Below are positions 45,941 to 54,574 of a stretch of DNA of 64,000 nt, in pieces. The notes below the pieces were generated by a model. It was not told the DNA's origin and searched no databases. It saw nothing but the letters and a program-made list of their open reading frames with translations. The first letter of the stretch is position 1, and each line of letters begins with the position of its first letter. The translations under genes were made by a program, and so were the position numbers. Source of the DNA: Cohaesibacter sp. ES.047 (GTDB lineage Bacteria; Pseudomonadota; Alphaproteobacteria; Rhizobiales; Cohaesibacteraceae). The DNA lies in contig NZ_LT907844.1 in the NCBI RefSeq assembly GCF_900215505.1, positions 1,646,501-1,710,500 of the forward strand. The letters are read 5' to 3'.

Positions 45941-47305
45941 TCAATCCGTTGAGGACTGGGACCCCGAGCGGTAGGCTTCGGGCTTGATTGCGTGGCGATT
46001 GAGCTTGTCATAAAGGGTCTTGCGCGGCAGCAGAAGCTGCTCGGCTGTGGAGCTGACACGGCCGCCGTTTTGCTGCAAAGCATCCTCGATCAAGCGCTTT
46101 TCGAAAGAATCGAGGGTTTCGGTGAGGCTCATGCGGTTGTCTTCCGACAGGGCGAAGCCCTCAAAGTCCGGCGTCAGCAGTCCAAGCACATATCGTTCGG
46201 TGACATGTTTCAGCTCTCGCACATTGCCGGGCCAGGACTGGGATTGCAACCAGACGATCAACTCCGGCTTGAGTTCGGGCATGGGGCGTTTGTAGTTCTG
46301 GGTTGCCTGGAAGGCAAAATGGTAGAAGAGTTCGGGAATGTCCTCGCGCCGCTCTCTCAACGGGGGGATGGTAATCGTCACGACATTGAGGCGATAGTAG
46401 AGATCGGAGCGGAACTCTTTTCGCTTGCTCATGGCGAGCAGGTCTTCCTTGGTTGCGGCAACCACGCGGCAATCCACCGGAATGATCTTGTTCTCGCCAA
46501 GGCGCTCCACACTGCGTTCCTGCAGCACACGCAGGAATTTGGCCTGAATATCCAATGGCATGCTTTCGATTTCGTCGAGAAACAGGGTGCCTTGATGGGC
46601 ATGCTCGATCTTGCCGATCCGTTTTTTTGTAGCTCCCGTGAAGCTGCCCGCTTCGTGCCCGAACATTTCGCTTTCAAACAGGGTATCGGGGAAGGCGGCG
46701 CAATTGAGCGGAACGAAATGTCCCGTTCGCCGCTCGCTCCAGGCATGGATCATGTTGGCGACGACTTCCTTGCCGGTGCCGGTTTCGCCCTCGATCAGCA
46801 CATCGACGTCGGTATCGGCGATGTTCAGGATCATCTCGCGGATGCGCTGCATGGCCTTGGATCGACCGATCATGACAGGGCCGTTCTTTGCCTTTTGTTC
46901 CAGTCTGAGCTGCTTGTGCTCGAGAACCAGACGGCGCTGTGCTATGGCACCTTCCAGAAGCTCCATCAGGCGCTTGGTGTTGCAGGGCTTTTCAATGAAA
47001 TTATAGGCCCCTTCCTTGATGGCATTAACCGCCATTTCGACATCGCCATGTCCGGTGATCAGAACAACCGGGACCTGATCGTCGGTCTTCAGAACCTCGT
47101 GCATCAATTCGATGCCGGACATGCCGGGAAGCCGAACATCAGTAAGGACAATGGATGCCGGGTGGAGCTTGAGACGCCTTAAGCCTTCTTCGGCATTGTC
47201 AGCGGCGATCACTGCGAAGCCCGCCAGTTCCATGGATTGTTGATAGGCGAACTGGACGCTCTTATCATCCTCGATGTAGATGATCGAAACTTCGATTTGG
47301 TCCAC
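45941..47305 (-). CDS. dctD: Sigma-54-dependent response regulator DctD
   Basis: 454 residues from GTG 47305, preferred because GGGAGAGGG lies before it; an earlier ATG at 47335 lacks a ribosome binding site. It has a receiver domain (phospho-Asp in VLTDVRLPGMSG), an AAA+ domain (GETGTGKE, TLFLDEIESMPLDIQ, ERLGENKIIPVDCRVVAAT) and a C-terminal Fis-like HTH (QNGGRVSSTAEQLLLPRKTLYDKL). The sigma-54 contact loop reads GSFTGA instead of the common GAFTGA. It should activate dctP from the sigma-54 promoter at 47693-47708, about 400 bp away. Confidence 0.92.
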   Translation of the reverse strand: MDQIEVSIIYIEDDKSVQFAYQQSMELAGFAVIAADNAEEGLRRLKLHPASIVLTDVRLPGMSGIELMHEVLKTDDQVPVVLITGHGDVEMAVNAIKEGAYNFIEKPCNTKRLMELLEGAIAQRRLVLEHKQLRLEQKAKNGPVMIGRSKAMQRIREMILNIADTDVDVLIEGETGTGKEVVANMIHAWSERRTGHFVPLNCAAFPDTLFESEMFGHEAGSFTGATKKRIGKIEHAHQGTLFLDEIESMPLDIQAKFLRVLQERSVERLGENKIIPVDCRVVAATKEDLLAMSKRKEFRSDLYYRLNVVTITIPPLRERREDIPELFYHFAFQATQNYKRPMPELKPELIVWLQSQSWPGNVRELKHVTERYVLGLLTPDFEGFALSEDNRMSLTETLDSFEKRLIEDALQQNGGRVSSTAEQLLLPRKTLYDKLNRHAIKPEAYRSGSQSSTD

Positions 47306-47869
47306 TGTCTGGTCCCTCTCCCAAGTGAAAGGCAATCATAGAGCATGATTGGGAGGATTGCCATTGTGGTGATTTTGAGGGTGGTCTCTGCGTATCTCGG
47401 TTGGGGATAGCAGATTGTGGTGTGCGGATTTCGTGACAAACCCCATTATGGCTGGCTGGAGAAGCGCACAACCTCCTGACTGTCCGGCTATGATTGCGGG
47501 GCGAGGGTCGGTGACTTGCCGTTGATCACGCTTTGCATCCCGGGGTGGGCTTTGGTGCTTCCGACAGGGTGAGACTGCTTTCATATTCGTGTAAATATAT
47601 TTATTTTCAATGACTTAATTTTTTATTGGTTTCGTGTTTGGAGTAGGCTTTGTGGCTTGATTTTCTTCCGGGTGCGGCATTACTGCACCTTTTGGCACGA
47701 CCCTTGCTACTGGTGTTGGGTGTACACGCATCGCCGTCGCCATTGGATGGAGATCCGCACAGGCGGCGATTGACTGGCATCAGTGCAACTTGGTCTGTTA
47801 TAGGAGTATGACCGGGTTGGAGTGGTGCCAAGAGCAAAAGTAGAAACTGCAAGACAGGGAGGAAAATCA
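47306..47869. other. Divergent dctD-dctP regulatory region
   Basis: About 560 bases without a supported gene. A near-perfect -24/-12 sigma-54 promoter for dctPQM lies at 47693-47708. The stretch near 47410-47440 contains GTGTGCGGATTTCGTGACA, partially symmetrical and a possible DctD upstream activator site. The rest is unassigned. Confidence 0.6.
47693..47708 (+). promoter_or_regulatory. Sigma-54 promoter of dctPQM
   Basis: TGGCACGACCCTTGCT matches TGGCAC-N5-TTGCT with GG at 47694-47695 and GC at 47706-47707, exactly ten bases apart. It lies about 160 bp before dctP, so transcription should begin near 47719 with a leader of around 150 bases. DctD next door is the expected activator. Confidence 0.88.
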
Positions 47870-48850
47870 ATGATCCGTTTTGCAAGCATTCTTGGCGCTG
47901 GCCTCATGGCGCTGTCTCTGGCAACGCCAACCTTGGCTGCCGACGTTACCCTTAAACTTGGCCATATCGCCGTTCCCGAGCATCCCTACGGCAAGGGTGC
48001 TGACTATTTCGCCAAACTGGTTGGCGAGAAAAGCAACGGCTCCATCGATGTGAAGGTTTTCCCGAGCTCCCAGCTTGGTGGCCAGAAAGATCTCATCGAA
48101 GGCATGGTCTTTGGTGCTGTCGATATGGCTCTGGTCGGAACCGCCGTACTTGGTCAGTTCCAGCCGCAGATTTCCATCTTCGACATGCCCTTCCTGTTTG
48201 ATGATCGTGAGCATGCCTACAAATCCCTCGACACCGTCGGAATGGATCTTGGCAAATCGCTCGAAGGCCGTGGCCTCAAGCTGCTTGGCTACATGGAAAA
48301 CGGCATTCGCCATCTGACCAACGATGTCCGCCCGGTTAAGACGCCAGATGATATGGCTGACATGAAGGTCCGCGTGATGACCAACAAGGTCTTCGTTGAA
48401 ATGATGAAGTCCCTTGGTGCGTCCCCGACCCCGATGGCATTCAGCGAGCTCTATTCTGCCATGCAGCAGGGCACCGTTGACGGTCAGGAAAACCCGTCCG
48501 CCCACATCTTCACCAAGCGTTTCTACGAAGTTCAGAAATACGCGTCCAAGACCGCGCACGCCTACTCGCCAGAGCCAATGCTGATTTCCATGATCAGCTG
48601 GGGCAAACTCAATGATGAGCAGAAAGCCATCATTCAGGAAGCCGCCAAGGAAGCGATTGACTGGCAGCGTCAGGTCTCCGAAGAGCAGGACAACGAATAT
48701 TGGAAAGAGATCAAGGCAACCGGCAAGATGGATGTCATTGAAGTGGATCGGTCCAAATTCAAGGAAGCCACTGCGCCTGTCTATGAAATGTTCGCCGAAA
48801 CCGTCGGTCAGGACAACATCGACAAGATCAAGGCTCTCAGCACCAAATAA
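47870..48850 (+). CDS. dctP: TRAP transporter substrate-binding protein DctP
   Basis: 326 residues from ATG 47870, preceded by AGGGAGGAAAA. A signal peptide ending near LAADV is followed by the DctP fold: KLGHIAVPEHPYGKGADYF, FPSSQLGGQKDLIEGM and the substrate-arginine region DMKVRVMTNKVFVEMMKSLG, where Arg pairs with a carboxylate. It binds C4-dicarboxylates such as malate or succinate in the periplasm, consistent with the adjacent DctBD. Confidence 0.92.
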   Translation: MIRFASILGAGLMALSLATPTLAADVTLKLGHIAVPEHPYGKGADYFAKLVGEKSNGSIDVKVFPSSQLGGQKDLIEGMVFGAVDMALVGTAVLGQFQPQISIFDMPFLFDDREHAYKSLDTVGMDLGKSLEGRGLKLLGYMENGIRHLTNDVRPVKTPDDMADMKVRVMTNKVFVEMMKSLGASPTPMAFSELYSAMQQGTVDGQENPSAHIFTKRFYEVQKYASKTAHAYSPEPMLISMISWGKLNDEQKAIIQEAAKEAIDWQRQVSEEQDNEYWKEIKATGKMDVIEVDRSKFKEATAPVYEMFAETVGQDNIDKIKALSTK

Positions 48851-48862
48851 GGTCATTTGAGC

Positions 48863-48927
48863 GGCAGAGTCTTCTCTGCCAACGGGTTCCCTTACCCAAG
48901 ACCATGCCTCGGGGCGTCTCCCCGGGG
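48863..48927 (+). other. Two stem-loops between dctP and dctQ
   Basis: GGCAGAG-TCTT-CTCTGCC at 48863-48880 lies right after dctP; CCTCGGGG-CGTCT-CCCCGGGG at 48907-48927 has an 8-bp stem with one G-U pair. The dctP-dctQ gap is about 290 bases with no supported gene. Such intercistronic hairpins often raise expression of the binding protein over the membrane subunits. Confidence 0.6.
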
Positions 48928-49142
48928 TGTGATCCGCTCCTCCCCGCAAGGCCTGAAAGCCGGTCGGGAGGCCAGCACCACGCTCCGTTTAACGCTCCGG
49001 GGTGATGGTGTTCGGCGCAATGACCCCACGTCTGGGCTGTTGATGTCAAAGATGTTCACTGGCGCTTTCCGGCTGTTTCTCTCGCGCATGCAAATCCTGA
49101 CTGCTGTGAGGGGTGCCTCAGCTTTCCAAAGGTTCAAATAAA

Positions 49143-49649
49143 ATGGACAGCATTTTCAAACTCCTGCGCAAATTCCTCTACGGCATTTCTGTTGCCGCGA
49201 TGGTCGTCATGCTGGTGATCATCTTCTTACAGGTTATCACGCGCTATATTTTCGGTTTCTCGTTCGAATGGTCCGAAGAGCTCGCGCGCTTCCTGTTCGT
49301 CTGGGTCGTGTTTCTGGGGTCGGCGCTCATCATGGGTGAAGATGGCCATCTTGCCGTTGAGCTTCTGCCGCGGATCCTGAATGGCACAAAACCGGGGTTC
49401 GTCCTCAACATCTTTATCAATCTATGTGGTTATGCCTTCATCCTGCTGCTGATCGTTCAGGGCTGGAAAATGACCGAAACCATGACATTCCAGACTTCGC
49501 CGGGCCTTGGTATCTCCATGAGCTACATTTACATCATCATGCCGGTCTCCGGTGTCTTGATGCTGATGTATCACGTCAAGGACACCATCAAGATCTTCCG
49601 TGACCTGATCAATGGTCCGGATGACGACGCTGCGGCTCAGGCAAAGTAG
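49143..49649 (+). CDS. dctQ: TRAP transporter small permease DctQ
   Basis: 168 residues from ATG 49143. Four membrane segments (SVAAMVVMLVIIFLQVITRY, FEWSEELARFLFVWVVFLGSAL, VLNIFINLCGYAFILLLIV, SYIYIIMPVSGVLMLMY); the EWSEELAR motif is the DctQ signature. It forms the small membrane subunit with DctM. The gene is followed by dctM after 13 nt. Confidence 0.92.
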   Translation: MDSIFKLLRKFLYGISVAAMVVMLVIIFLQVITRYIFGFSFEWSEELARFLFVWVVFLGSALIMGEDGHLAVELLPRILNGTKPGFVLNIFINLCGYAFILLLIVQGWKMTETMTFQTSPGLGISMSYIYIIMPVSGVLMLMYHVKDTIKIFRDLINGPDDDAAAQAK

Positions 49650-49662
49650 GGGGAACACCATA

Positions 49663-50937
49663 ATGGAAACTGCACTTATTCTCGGATTTGTGGTGTTGGC
49701 TCTGATCGGGGTTCCGGTCGCCTATGCCCTGACACTGTCTGTCTCCTTCGTGCTGGTCTGGTATATGGACCTGCCGCAGGTGCTGATCATCAACAATCTG
49801 TTCTCCGGTATCGACTCCTTCTCCTTCATGGCGGTGCCTTTCTTCATGCTGGCAGGCGCCTTCATGTCGGCAGGCGGTGTGACGTCGCGCCTTGTCAATG
49901 TGGCGCAGGCGATGGTCGGCTCCTTCACCGGTGGCCTGTCACAGGCCGTTGCCGTGGCGGGCATGTTCTTTGCCGCGATTTCCGGCTCCTCTGCGGCCAC
50001 CACGGCGGCCATCGGTTCGACGATGGTCAACGAGATGGAGCGCAAAGGCTACAAGCGCGAGATGGCAACGGGCATCGTGGCCGCTGCCGGGACCGTCGGC
50101 ATCGTGATCCCGCCTTCGATCACCTTTGTGGTTTATGGGGTCATCGCCAACGTCTCGATCGGCGATCTGTTCATGGCCGGTGTCGTGCCGGGTCTGCTGA
50201 TGGGCGGCGTGATGTGCGGCATGGGCTGGTATCTTGCCAAGAAGCACCAGATCCCGCCTGATGGCTCCTTCTCTTGCGTCCGGCTCGGCAAAGCCGTCAA
50301 AGACGCCTTCTGGGCTCTGATGACACCGGTTATCATCATCGGAGGTATCTATAGCGGCATCTTCACGCCGACTGAGGCGGCCGCTGTTGCTGCTGTCTAT
50401 GGTATCGTTGTCGGGCTCTTCATCTATCGTGAGTTGGCACTAAAAGATTTCCCGCAGATCATCTTCAAGGCCGTGATTGGCACCACGCTGATCATGTTCC
50501 TTGTAGGTGCTGCGCGGGTCTTTGGCTGGCTGATGACCAACCTGCAGATCCCGCACATGATTGGGGAAACGGTCACTCAGCTCACTTCGTCGCCAGTCCT
50601 GTTCCTGTTGATCATGAACGTGCTGTTGCTGGTGCTCGGCACGCTGGTGAATGCGTCGGCGGCGGTCGTCATTCTGACGCCGATCTTCCTGCCGGTTGCC
50701 ATTGCAATGGGCATCGATCCGATCCACTTCGGCGTGGTCATGGTCGTGAACCTTGCCATCGGCTGCATCACGCCTCCGGTCGGGCTGGATCTGTTCGTGG
50801 CCAGTGCGATCACCAAGGTGCCGCTTGAAAAGGTCATGAAGGCGACGACGCCCTATCTGTTGGCGTTGATTGCGGCGTTGCTGGTCATCTCCATGGTTCC
50901 GGCTGTGTCAACAACCCTGCCTTACCTCTTTAAATAG
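49663..50937 (+). CDS. dctM: TRAP transporter large permease DctM
   Basis: 424 residues from ATG 49663, which has GGGGGAA upstream. Eleven or more membrane helices with the DctM marks PFFMLAGAFMSAGG, GSSAATTAAIGS and IGCITPPVGLDLFV. It carries out sodium-coupled transport. A strong terminator follows at 50986-51019. Confidence 0.93.
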   Translation: METALILGFVVLALIGVPVAYALTLSVSFVLVWYMDLPQVLIINNLFSGIDSFSFMAVPFFMLAGAFMSAGGVTSRLVNVAQAMVGSFTGGLSQAVAVAGMFFAAISGSSAATTAAIGSTMVNEMERKGYKREMATGIVAAAGTVGIVIPPSITFVVYGVIANVSIGDLFMAGVVPGLLMGGVMCGMGWYLAKKHQIPPDGSFSCVRLGKAVKDAFWALMTPVIIIGGIYSGIFTPTEAAAVAAVYGIVVGLFIYRELALKDFPQIIFKAVIGTTLIMFLVGAARVFGWLMTNLQIPHMIGETVTQLTSSPVLFLLIMNVLLLVLGTLVNASAAVVILTPIFLPVAIAMGIDPIHFGVVMVVNLAIGCITPPVGLDLFVASAITKVPLEKVMKATTPYLLALIAALLVISMVPAVSTTLPYLFK

Positions 50938-50985
50938 AGCCTCTCAAGACGTCGTTGGTAGCGCGGTGGGGGCGCTGACGACAGA

Positions 50986-51019
50986 GGCCCGGATGGAATA
51001 CCATCCGGGCCTTCTTTTT
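50986..51019. terminator. Terminator between the two convergent TRAP systems
   Basis: GGCCCGGATGG-AATA-CCATCCGGGCC forms a perfect 11-bp stem followed by TTCTTTTT. It ends dctPQM and lies just before the minus-strand binding-protein gene stop at 51047. Confidence 0.93.
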
Positions 51020-51046
51020 GCTTCAAGTCTGTCTTTCAGGACAGGA

Positions 51047-52087
51047 TCAGGAATAACGATAAGGCACGCCAGCCTTTTCCATGACCTGATTATATTCCTT
51101 GAAGATGTCGATGACCTTGCGGGCGCGTTCGTTCTCGGACGCCAGTTCTTCCCAGAAGTCTTCGGCATCCTTGACGACGGTATCCCATTCTTCTGCGGGA
51201 ATCGTGGTCAGTTCCATCTTGTCGCCATGGACGCGCAGTTCCGCTTCGCCGCCCCAGTACCAGACCTGACGATAATAGTGGGACTGGTCGATGGTGATCT
51301 TGTAGAGCTCCTGCAGGTGCGGCGGTACTTTGGCCCAGCTCTCCGAGTTCACGAAGTAGGAACCGCACCATGCGCCGGTGACGTTGTTCAAAAGGGCATA
51401 GTTGCAGACATCCGCCCAACCCACTTCGTAAGCTTCGGTGAAACCGCACCACGCAACGCCGTCAAGCTCGCCGGTCTGAAGGGCCACTTCCACGTCTTCC
51501 CAAGGTACGGTTACAGGAATGAGGCCGTAACGGGCAAGGAAGCGACCGGCGGTCGGGACGCCAAAGACGCGCTTGCCAGCCATGTCGGCGATGGAGTTGA
51601 TCGGTTCTTTGGTGAAGATGTGGCAGGGATCCCAAGCGCCAGCTGAAATCCACTCGACGCCTTCGATTTCGTCGTAGGCTTCCTTCCAGATCTTGTCGAG
51701 GCCGTAACGCTGGAAGAGCACCGGCAGATCGAGGCTGTAGCGGGTGGAGAAGGGGAAGTAGCCGCCAAAGGCTGCCACGTCAGCAGGCGATGCCATGGTG
51801 GCGTCATCGGACTGGACCGCATCAAGGGTGCCGTTCTGCAGCGAGCGGAACAGCTCGGAGGTCGGGACGAGCTGGTCGGCATAGTAGAGCTCGATTTCCA
51901 TTTCGCCGTTGGCGGCCTTGTTGAAGGCATCAATCTGCGGCTTGATCACATGGGCGCCGAGCGGCGCGCCGGAGTAGGACTGCAGGCGCCATTTGATCGG
52001 GGCCTGTGCCTTGACAATAGCGGGCGTTGCCAGCGTCGCGGCGCCACCAAGGCCTGCGGTTTTCAGAAAGTTACGTCTCGAAGTCAT
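51047..52087 (-). CDS. TRAP transporter substrate-binding protein, Tat-exported (DctP superfamily)
   Basis: 346 residues with a twin-arginine signal (TSRRNFLKTAGLGGAATLATP). The mature domain follows the keto-acid/lactate-type DctP layout: LGAHVIKPQIDAFNKAANGEM, IELYYADQLVPTSELFRSLQ, SAGAWDPCHIFTKEPINS and LQTGELDGVAWCGFTEAYEVG. Tat export is seen for some of these, including TakP-like proteins. It is the last gene of a dctQ-dctM-dctP-like unit on the minus strand. Substrate is unknown; the polyol-like operon upstream on the same strand is a hint only. Confidence 0.9.
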   Translation of the reverse strand: MTSRRNFLKTAGLGGAATLATPAIVKAQAPIKWRLQSYSGAPLGAHVIKPQIDAFNKAANGEMEIELYYADQLVPTSELFRSLQNGTLDAVQSDDATMASPADVAAFGGYFPFSTRYSLDLPVLFQRYGLDKIWKEAYDEIEGVEWISAGAWDPCHIFTKEPINSIADMAGKRVFGVPTAGRFLARYGLIPVTVPWEDVEVALQTGELDGVAWCGFTEAYEVGWADVCNYALLNNVTGAWCGSYFVNSESWAKVPPHLQELYKITIDQSHYYRQVWYWGGEAELRVHGDKMELTTIPAEEWDTVVKDAEDFWEELASENERARKVIDIFKEYNQVMEKAGVPYRYS

Positions 52088-52171
52088 TGTTGTCTCCTCA
52101 AGAAGGGTAGAAGGGGATTGCTGGCGGGCTTTTGCCCGCTCATCTTTTCGTTGGTTCGGGGTTGGGCCCGA

Positions 52172-53497
52172 TTATTTGCCATAGACATAATCCGGTAGCC
52201 ACAGAGCGATTTCCGGGAAGAACATCAACAGCATGAGCGATACGACCATGAGACCGACAAACGGAATGATCGACGCATAGATGTCGCGAATTCCGATGGT
52301 TGGCGGCGCCATGGCGCGCATCAGGAAGAGGTTGTAGCCAAATGGCGGGGTCATGTAGGCGATTTGCGTGGTGATGGTGTAGAGCACGCCATACCAGATG
52401 AGATCGAAGCCAAGCACCTTGACCAGCGGCACATAAAGCGGAGCCACGATGACCAGCATCGCCGTGTCATCAAGAAAGGTGCCCATGATGAGGAAGCTCA
52501 ACTGCATCAGGATCAGGATGGTCCAGGGATCAAGTCCGAGTTGTTCGGTGAAGAGGAACTTGATCGCATTGACTGCGCCAAGGCCGTCGAACACGGCACC
52601 AAAGCACAGCGCCGCCAGAATGATCCACATGAACATGCAGGAGATGGCAAGTGTCTGGCGCACCGAGGTCTCGAACACCTTCCATGTCATGCGGCGCTTC
52701 AGGATGGCGGCGAGAAAGGCCGTCATGGCACCGATGGCCGAGCTTTCTACCAGCGACGTATACCCTTTGATGAAGGGGATCATCATGGCAAAGAAGATGC
52801 CGAGTGGCAGAAGGCCGGCGCTCAAGAGCCTCAGCTTCTCCTTCGTGGCGACGCCTGCGGTTTCTTCCTTGCTGATCGCGGGGCCGAGGTTGGGCTGGAA
52901 ATGGCAGCGTATCGCGATATAGAGGATGAAGAGGCCAGCCATCATCAGACCGGGAATGACGCCCGCGAGCCAGAGCTGCCCCACCGGCTGGCGGGCAATC
53001 ATGGCATAGAGCACGAGCACCACGGATGGCGGCACAAGGATGCCTAACGAGGAACCCGCCTGGATGACCCCCGTCACCATCCGCTTGTCATAGTTTCTTT
53101 TGAGCAGTTCTGGCAGGGCGATGGTTGCGCCGATGGCCATGCCAGCAACGGACAGGCCATTCATGGCCGAGATCAGCACCATCAGGCCGATGGTGCCGAT
53201 GGCAAGGCCGCCGTTTATCGGTCCCATCCAGACATGGAACATCTTGTAAAGGTCGTCGGCGATCTTGCTCTCGGAGAGCACGTAGCCCATGAAAATGAAC
53301 ATGGGCAGGGTCAGCATCGGGTACCATTTCATGACCTTCATGGCGGCCGAGAATGGCAGGTTCGAGCCGCCCGGCCCCCACAGCAGTAGGGCCGCAATGG
53401 CGGCGATGCCACCAATCGCGCCGAAGACGCGCTGCCCGGTGAGCAGCATCAGCATCAGCGACGAGAACATCAATATGGCGATCATTTCCTGTGACAT
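52172..53497 (-). CDS. TRAP transporter large permease (second system)
   Basis: 441 residues with about twelve membrane helices. MFIFMGYVLSESKIADDLY, GAMTAFLAAILKRR, MGTFLDDTAMLVIVAPLYVPL and IAYMTPPFGYNLFLM mark it as DctM of the keto-acid/lactate subgroup. It overlaps dctQ by one base (TGATG). Its SBP gene lies 84 bases further on. Confidence 0.92.
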   Translation of the reverse strand: MSQEMIAILMFSSLMLMLLTGQRVFGAIGGIAAIAALLLWGPGGSNLPFSAAMKVMKWYPMLTLPMFIFMGYVLSESKIADDLYKMFHVWMGPINGGLAIGTIGLMVLISAMNGLSVAGMAIGATIALPELLKRNYDKRMVTGVIQAGSSLGILVPPSVVLVLYAMIARQPVGQLWLAGVIPGLMMAGLFILYIAIRCHFQPNLGPAISKEETAGVATKEKLRLLSAGLLPLGIFFAMMIPFIKGYTSLVESSAIGAMTAFLAAILKRRMTWKVFETSVRQTLAISCMFMWIILAALCFGAVFDGLGAVNAIKFLFTEQLGLDPWTILILMQLSFLIMGTFLDDTAMLVIVAPLYVPLVKVLGFDLIWYGVLYTITTQIAYMTPPFGYNLFLMRAMAPPTIGIRDIYASIIPFVGLMVVSLMLLMFFPEIALWLPDYVYGK

Positions 53498-54042
53498 CAG
53501 GCAGTTGCTCCTCTTAGTCGGGCAATGTCCTTGATCAGTTCAGAAATGGCCTGAAGCAGCATAAGGAAGAAACCAACACACATGATGGCCTTGACCGGCC
53601 AGATATAGGGACGCCAAAGGCTGGGATTCCGCTCGCCATATTCAACGGAATAGGCGGTGGATTCGATGCCGCCATAGAGCAGGACGCCGAGATAAAGGAT
53701 GAGCAGAAGGATCGTGAAGCTGTCGACCCAGGCCCGTTTGCGCAAGGACCAGTTGCCGTAGAACAGATCCATGCGGACGTTGGCACCCAGCTGGATCGAA
53801 TAGGGGCCACCCAAAATGTAATAGGCGGCCAGAGCGAACTGGGCGACTTCCAGCGTCCAGAAAGCAGGCACGACAAACAGGGCTTTGGAAATGGTTGACC
53901 AGAGCAGGATGCCGACGATGACGAAGACGCCAAACATCATGACGCGGCCGATGTAATAGTTGACCCGGTCGACCACTCTGACGTAGCCGACAGCCAGCGG
54001 ATGCATGTCTGCTGTCTTGAAAATTTCTTCGATGTCGATCAT
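53497..54042 (-). CDS. TRAP transporter small permease (second system)
   Basis: 181 residues from ATG 54042, chosen by GGGGGCG upstream; a longer frame starts at 54066. Four membrane segments with VMMFGVFVIVGILLWSTISK, FWTLEVAQFALAAYYILGG and a conserved ANVRMDLFYGNW. Standard DctQ small subunit. First gene of its unit. Confidence 0.9.
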   Translation of the reverse strand: MIDIEEIFKTADMHPLAVGYVRVVDRVNYYIGRVMMFGVFVIVGILLWSTISKALFVVPAFWTLEVAQFALAAYYILGGPYSIQLGANVRMDLFYGNWSLRKRAWVDSFTILLLILYLGVLLYGGIESTAYSVEYGERNPSLWRPYIWPVKAIMCVGFFLMLLQAISELIKDIARLRGATA

Positions 54043-54574
54043 GACGCCCCCGCTTGTTGGGAGCACGGGTCAGACGTTCGCGTGGGCGCGTCAGTCTGAC
54101 ATGGTCTGGAAGCCTGCATAGTACCCTCTGTCTTGTTTTTTAACAGACTTGCAGGAATTTCAACTTTTGCAAAGAGTAAAATGATCAAATCGTCAAAAAA
54201 TACTAAAAACAGTTGAAATATAATGACTTAAGAAATTAATAGCAGTGACTAAAAAATGACTATTCGTTCAAAAATTAGGCGCAACATTGCTTCTTGGAGC
54301 CGCAGTTTTAAGGTGACTCCAATTGGTCGGACGTGGTTTCGCATGCCGCTGACGGTCTGCTTCTGGTGATGCGTTGTTCCCTTGCTCCATTGCTCATGTT
54401 TTGAGGTTTGGCGATATGGATTGCTCTATGCAAATCCCATTCCAGTTTCGCCTAAAGTATAAAATGGATAGAGCGTGCGTGTGTCGGTGAGCGGCCAAGA
54501 CGCAAATGGCCGAATTCTGCAGATTTTTGGCTGTCCGGAGAGGCTTGTGATTGCAAGGCGTAGTTGTTGGCTGC
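54043..54574. other. Intergenic stretch between the kinase operon and the second TRAP unit
   Basis: About 530 bases with no supported gene; a 68-residue minus-strand frame at 54394-54600 has no family features. The section 54130-54280 is very AT-rich and has three TGACT words at 54224, 54246 and 54257. It probably contains the promoter of the TRAP unit on the minus strand. Confidence 0.5.

Noticed and set aside
45992-47182. Plus-strand frame of 396 residues opposite dctD
   Set aside because: Antisense shadow of a clear DctD with all motifs intact.
48857-49141. 94-residue frame between dctP and dctQ
   Set aside because: Its coding overlaps strong hairpins and shows no family features or clear ribosome binding site; more likely an untranslated spacer.
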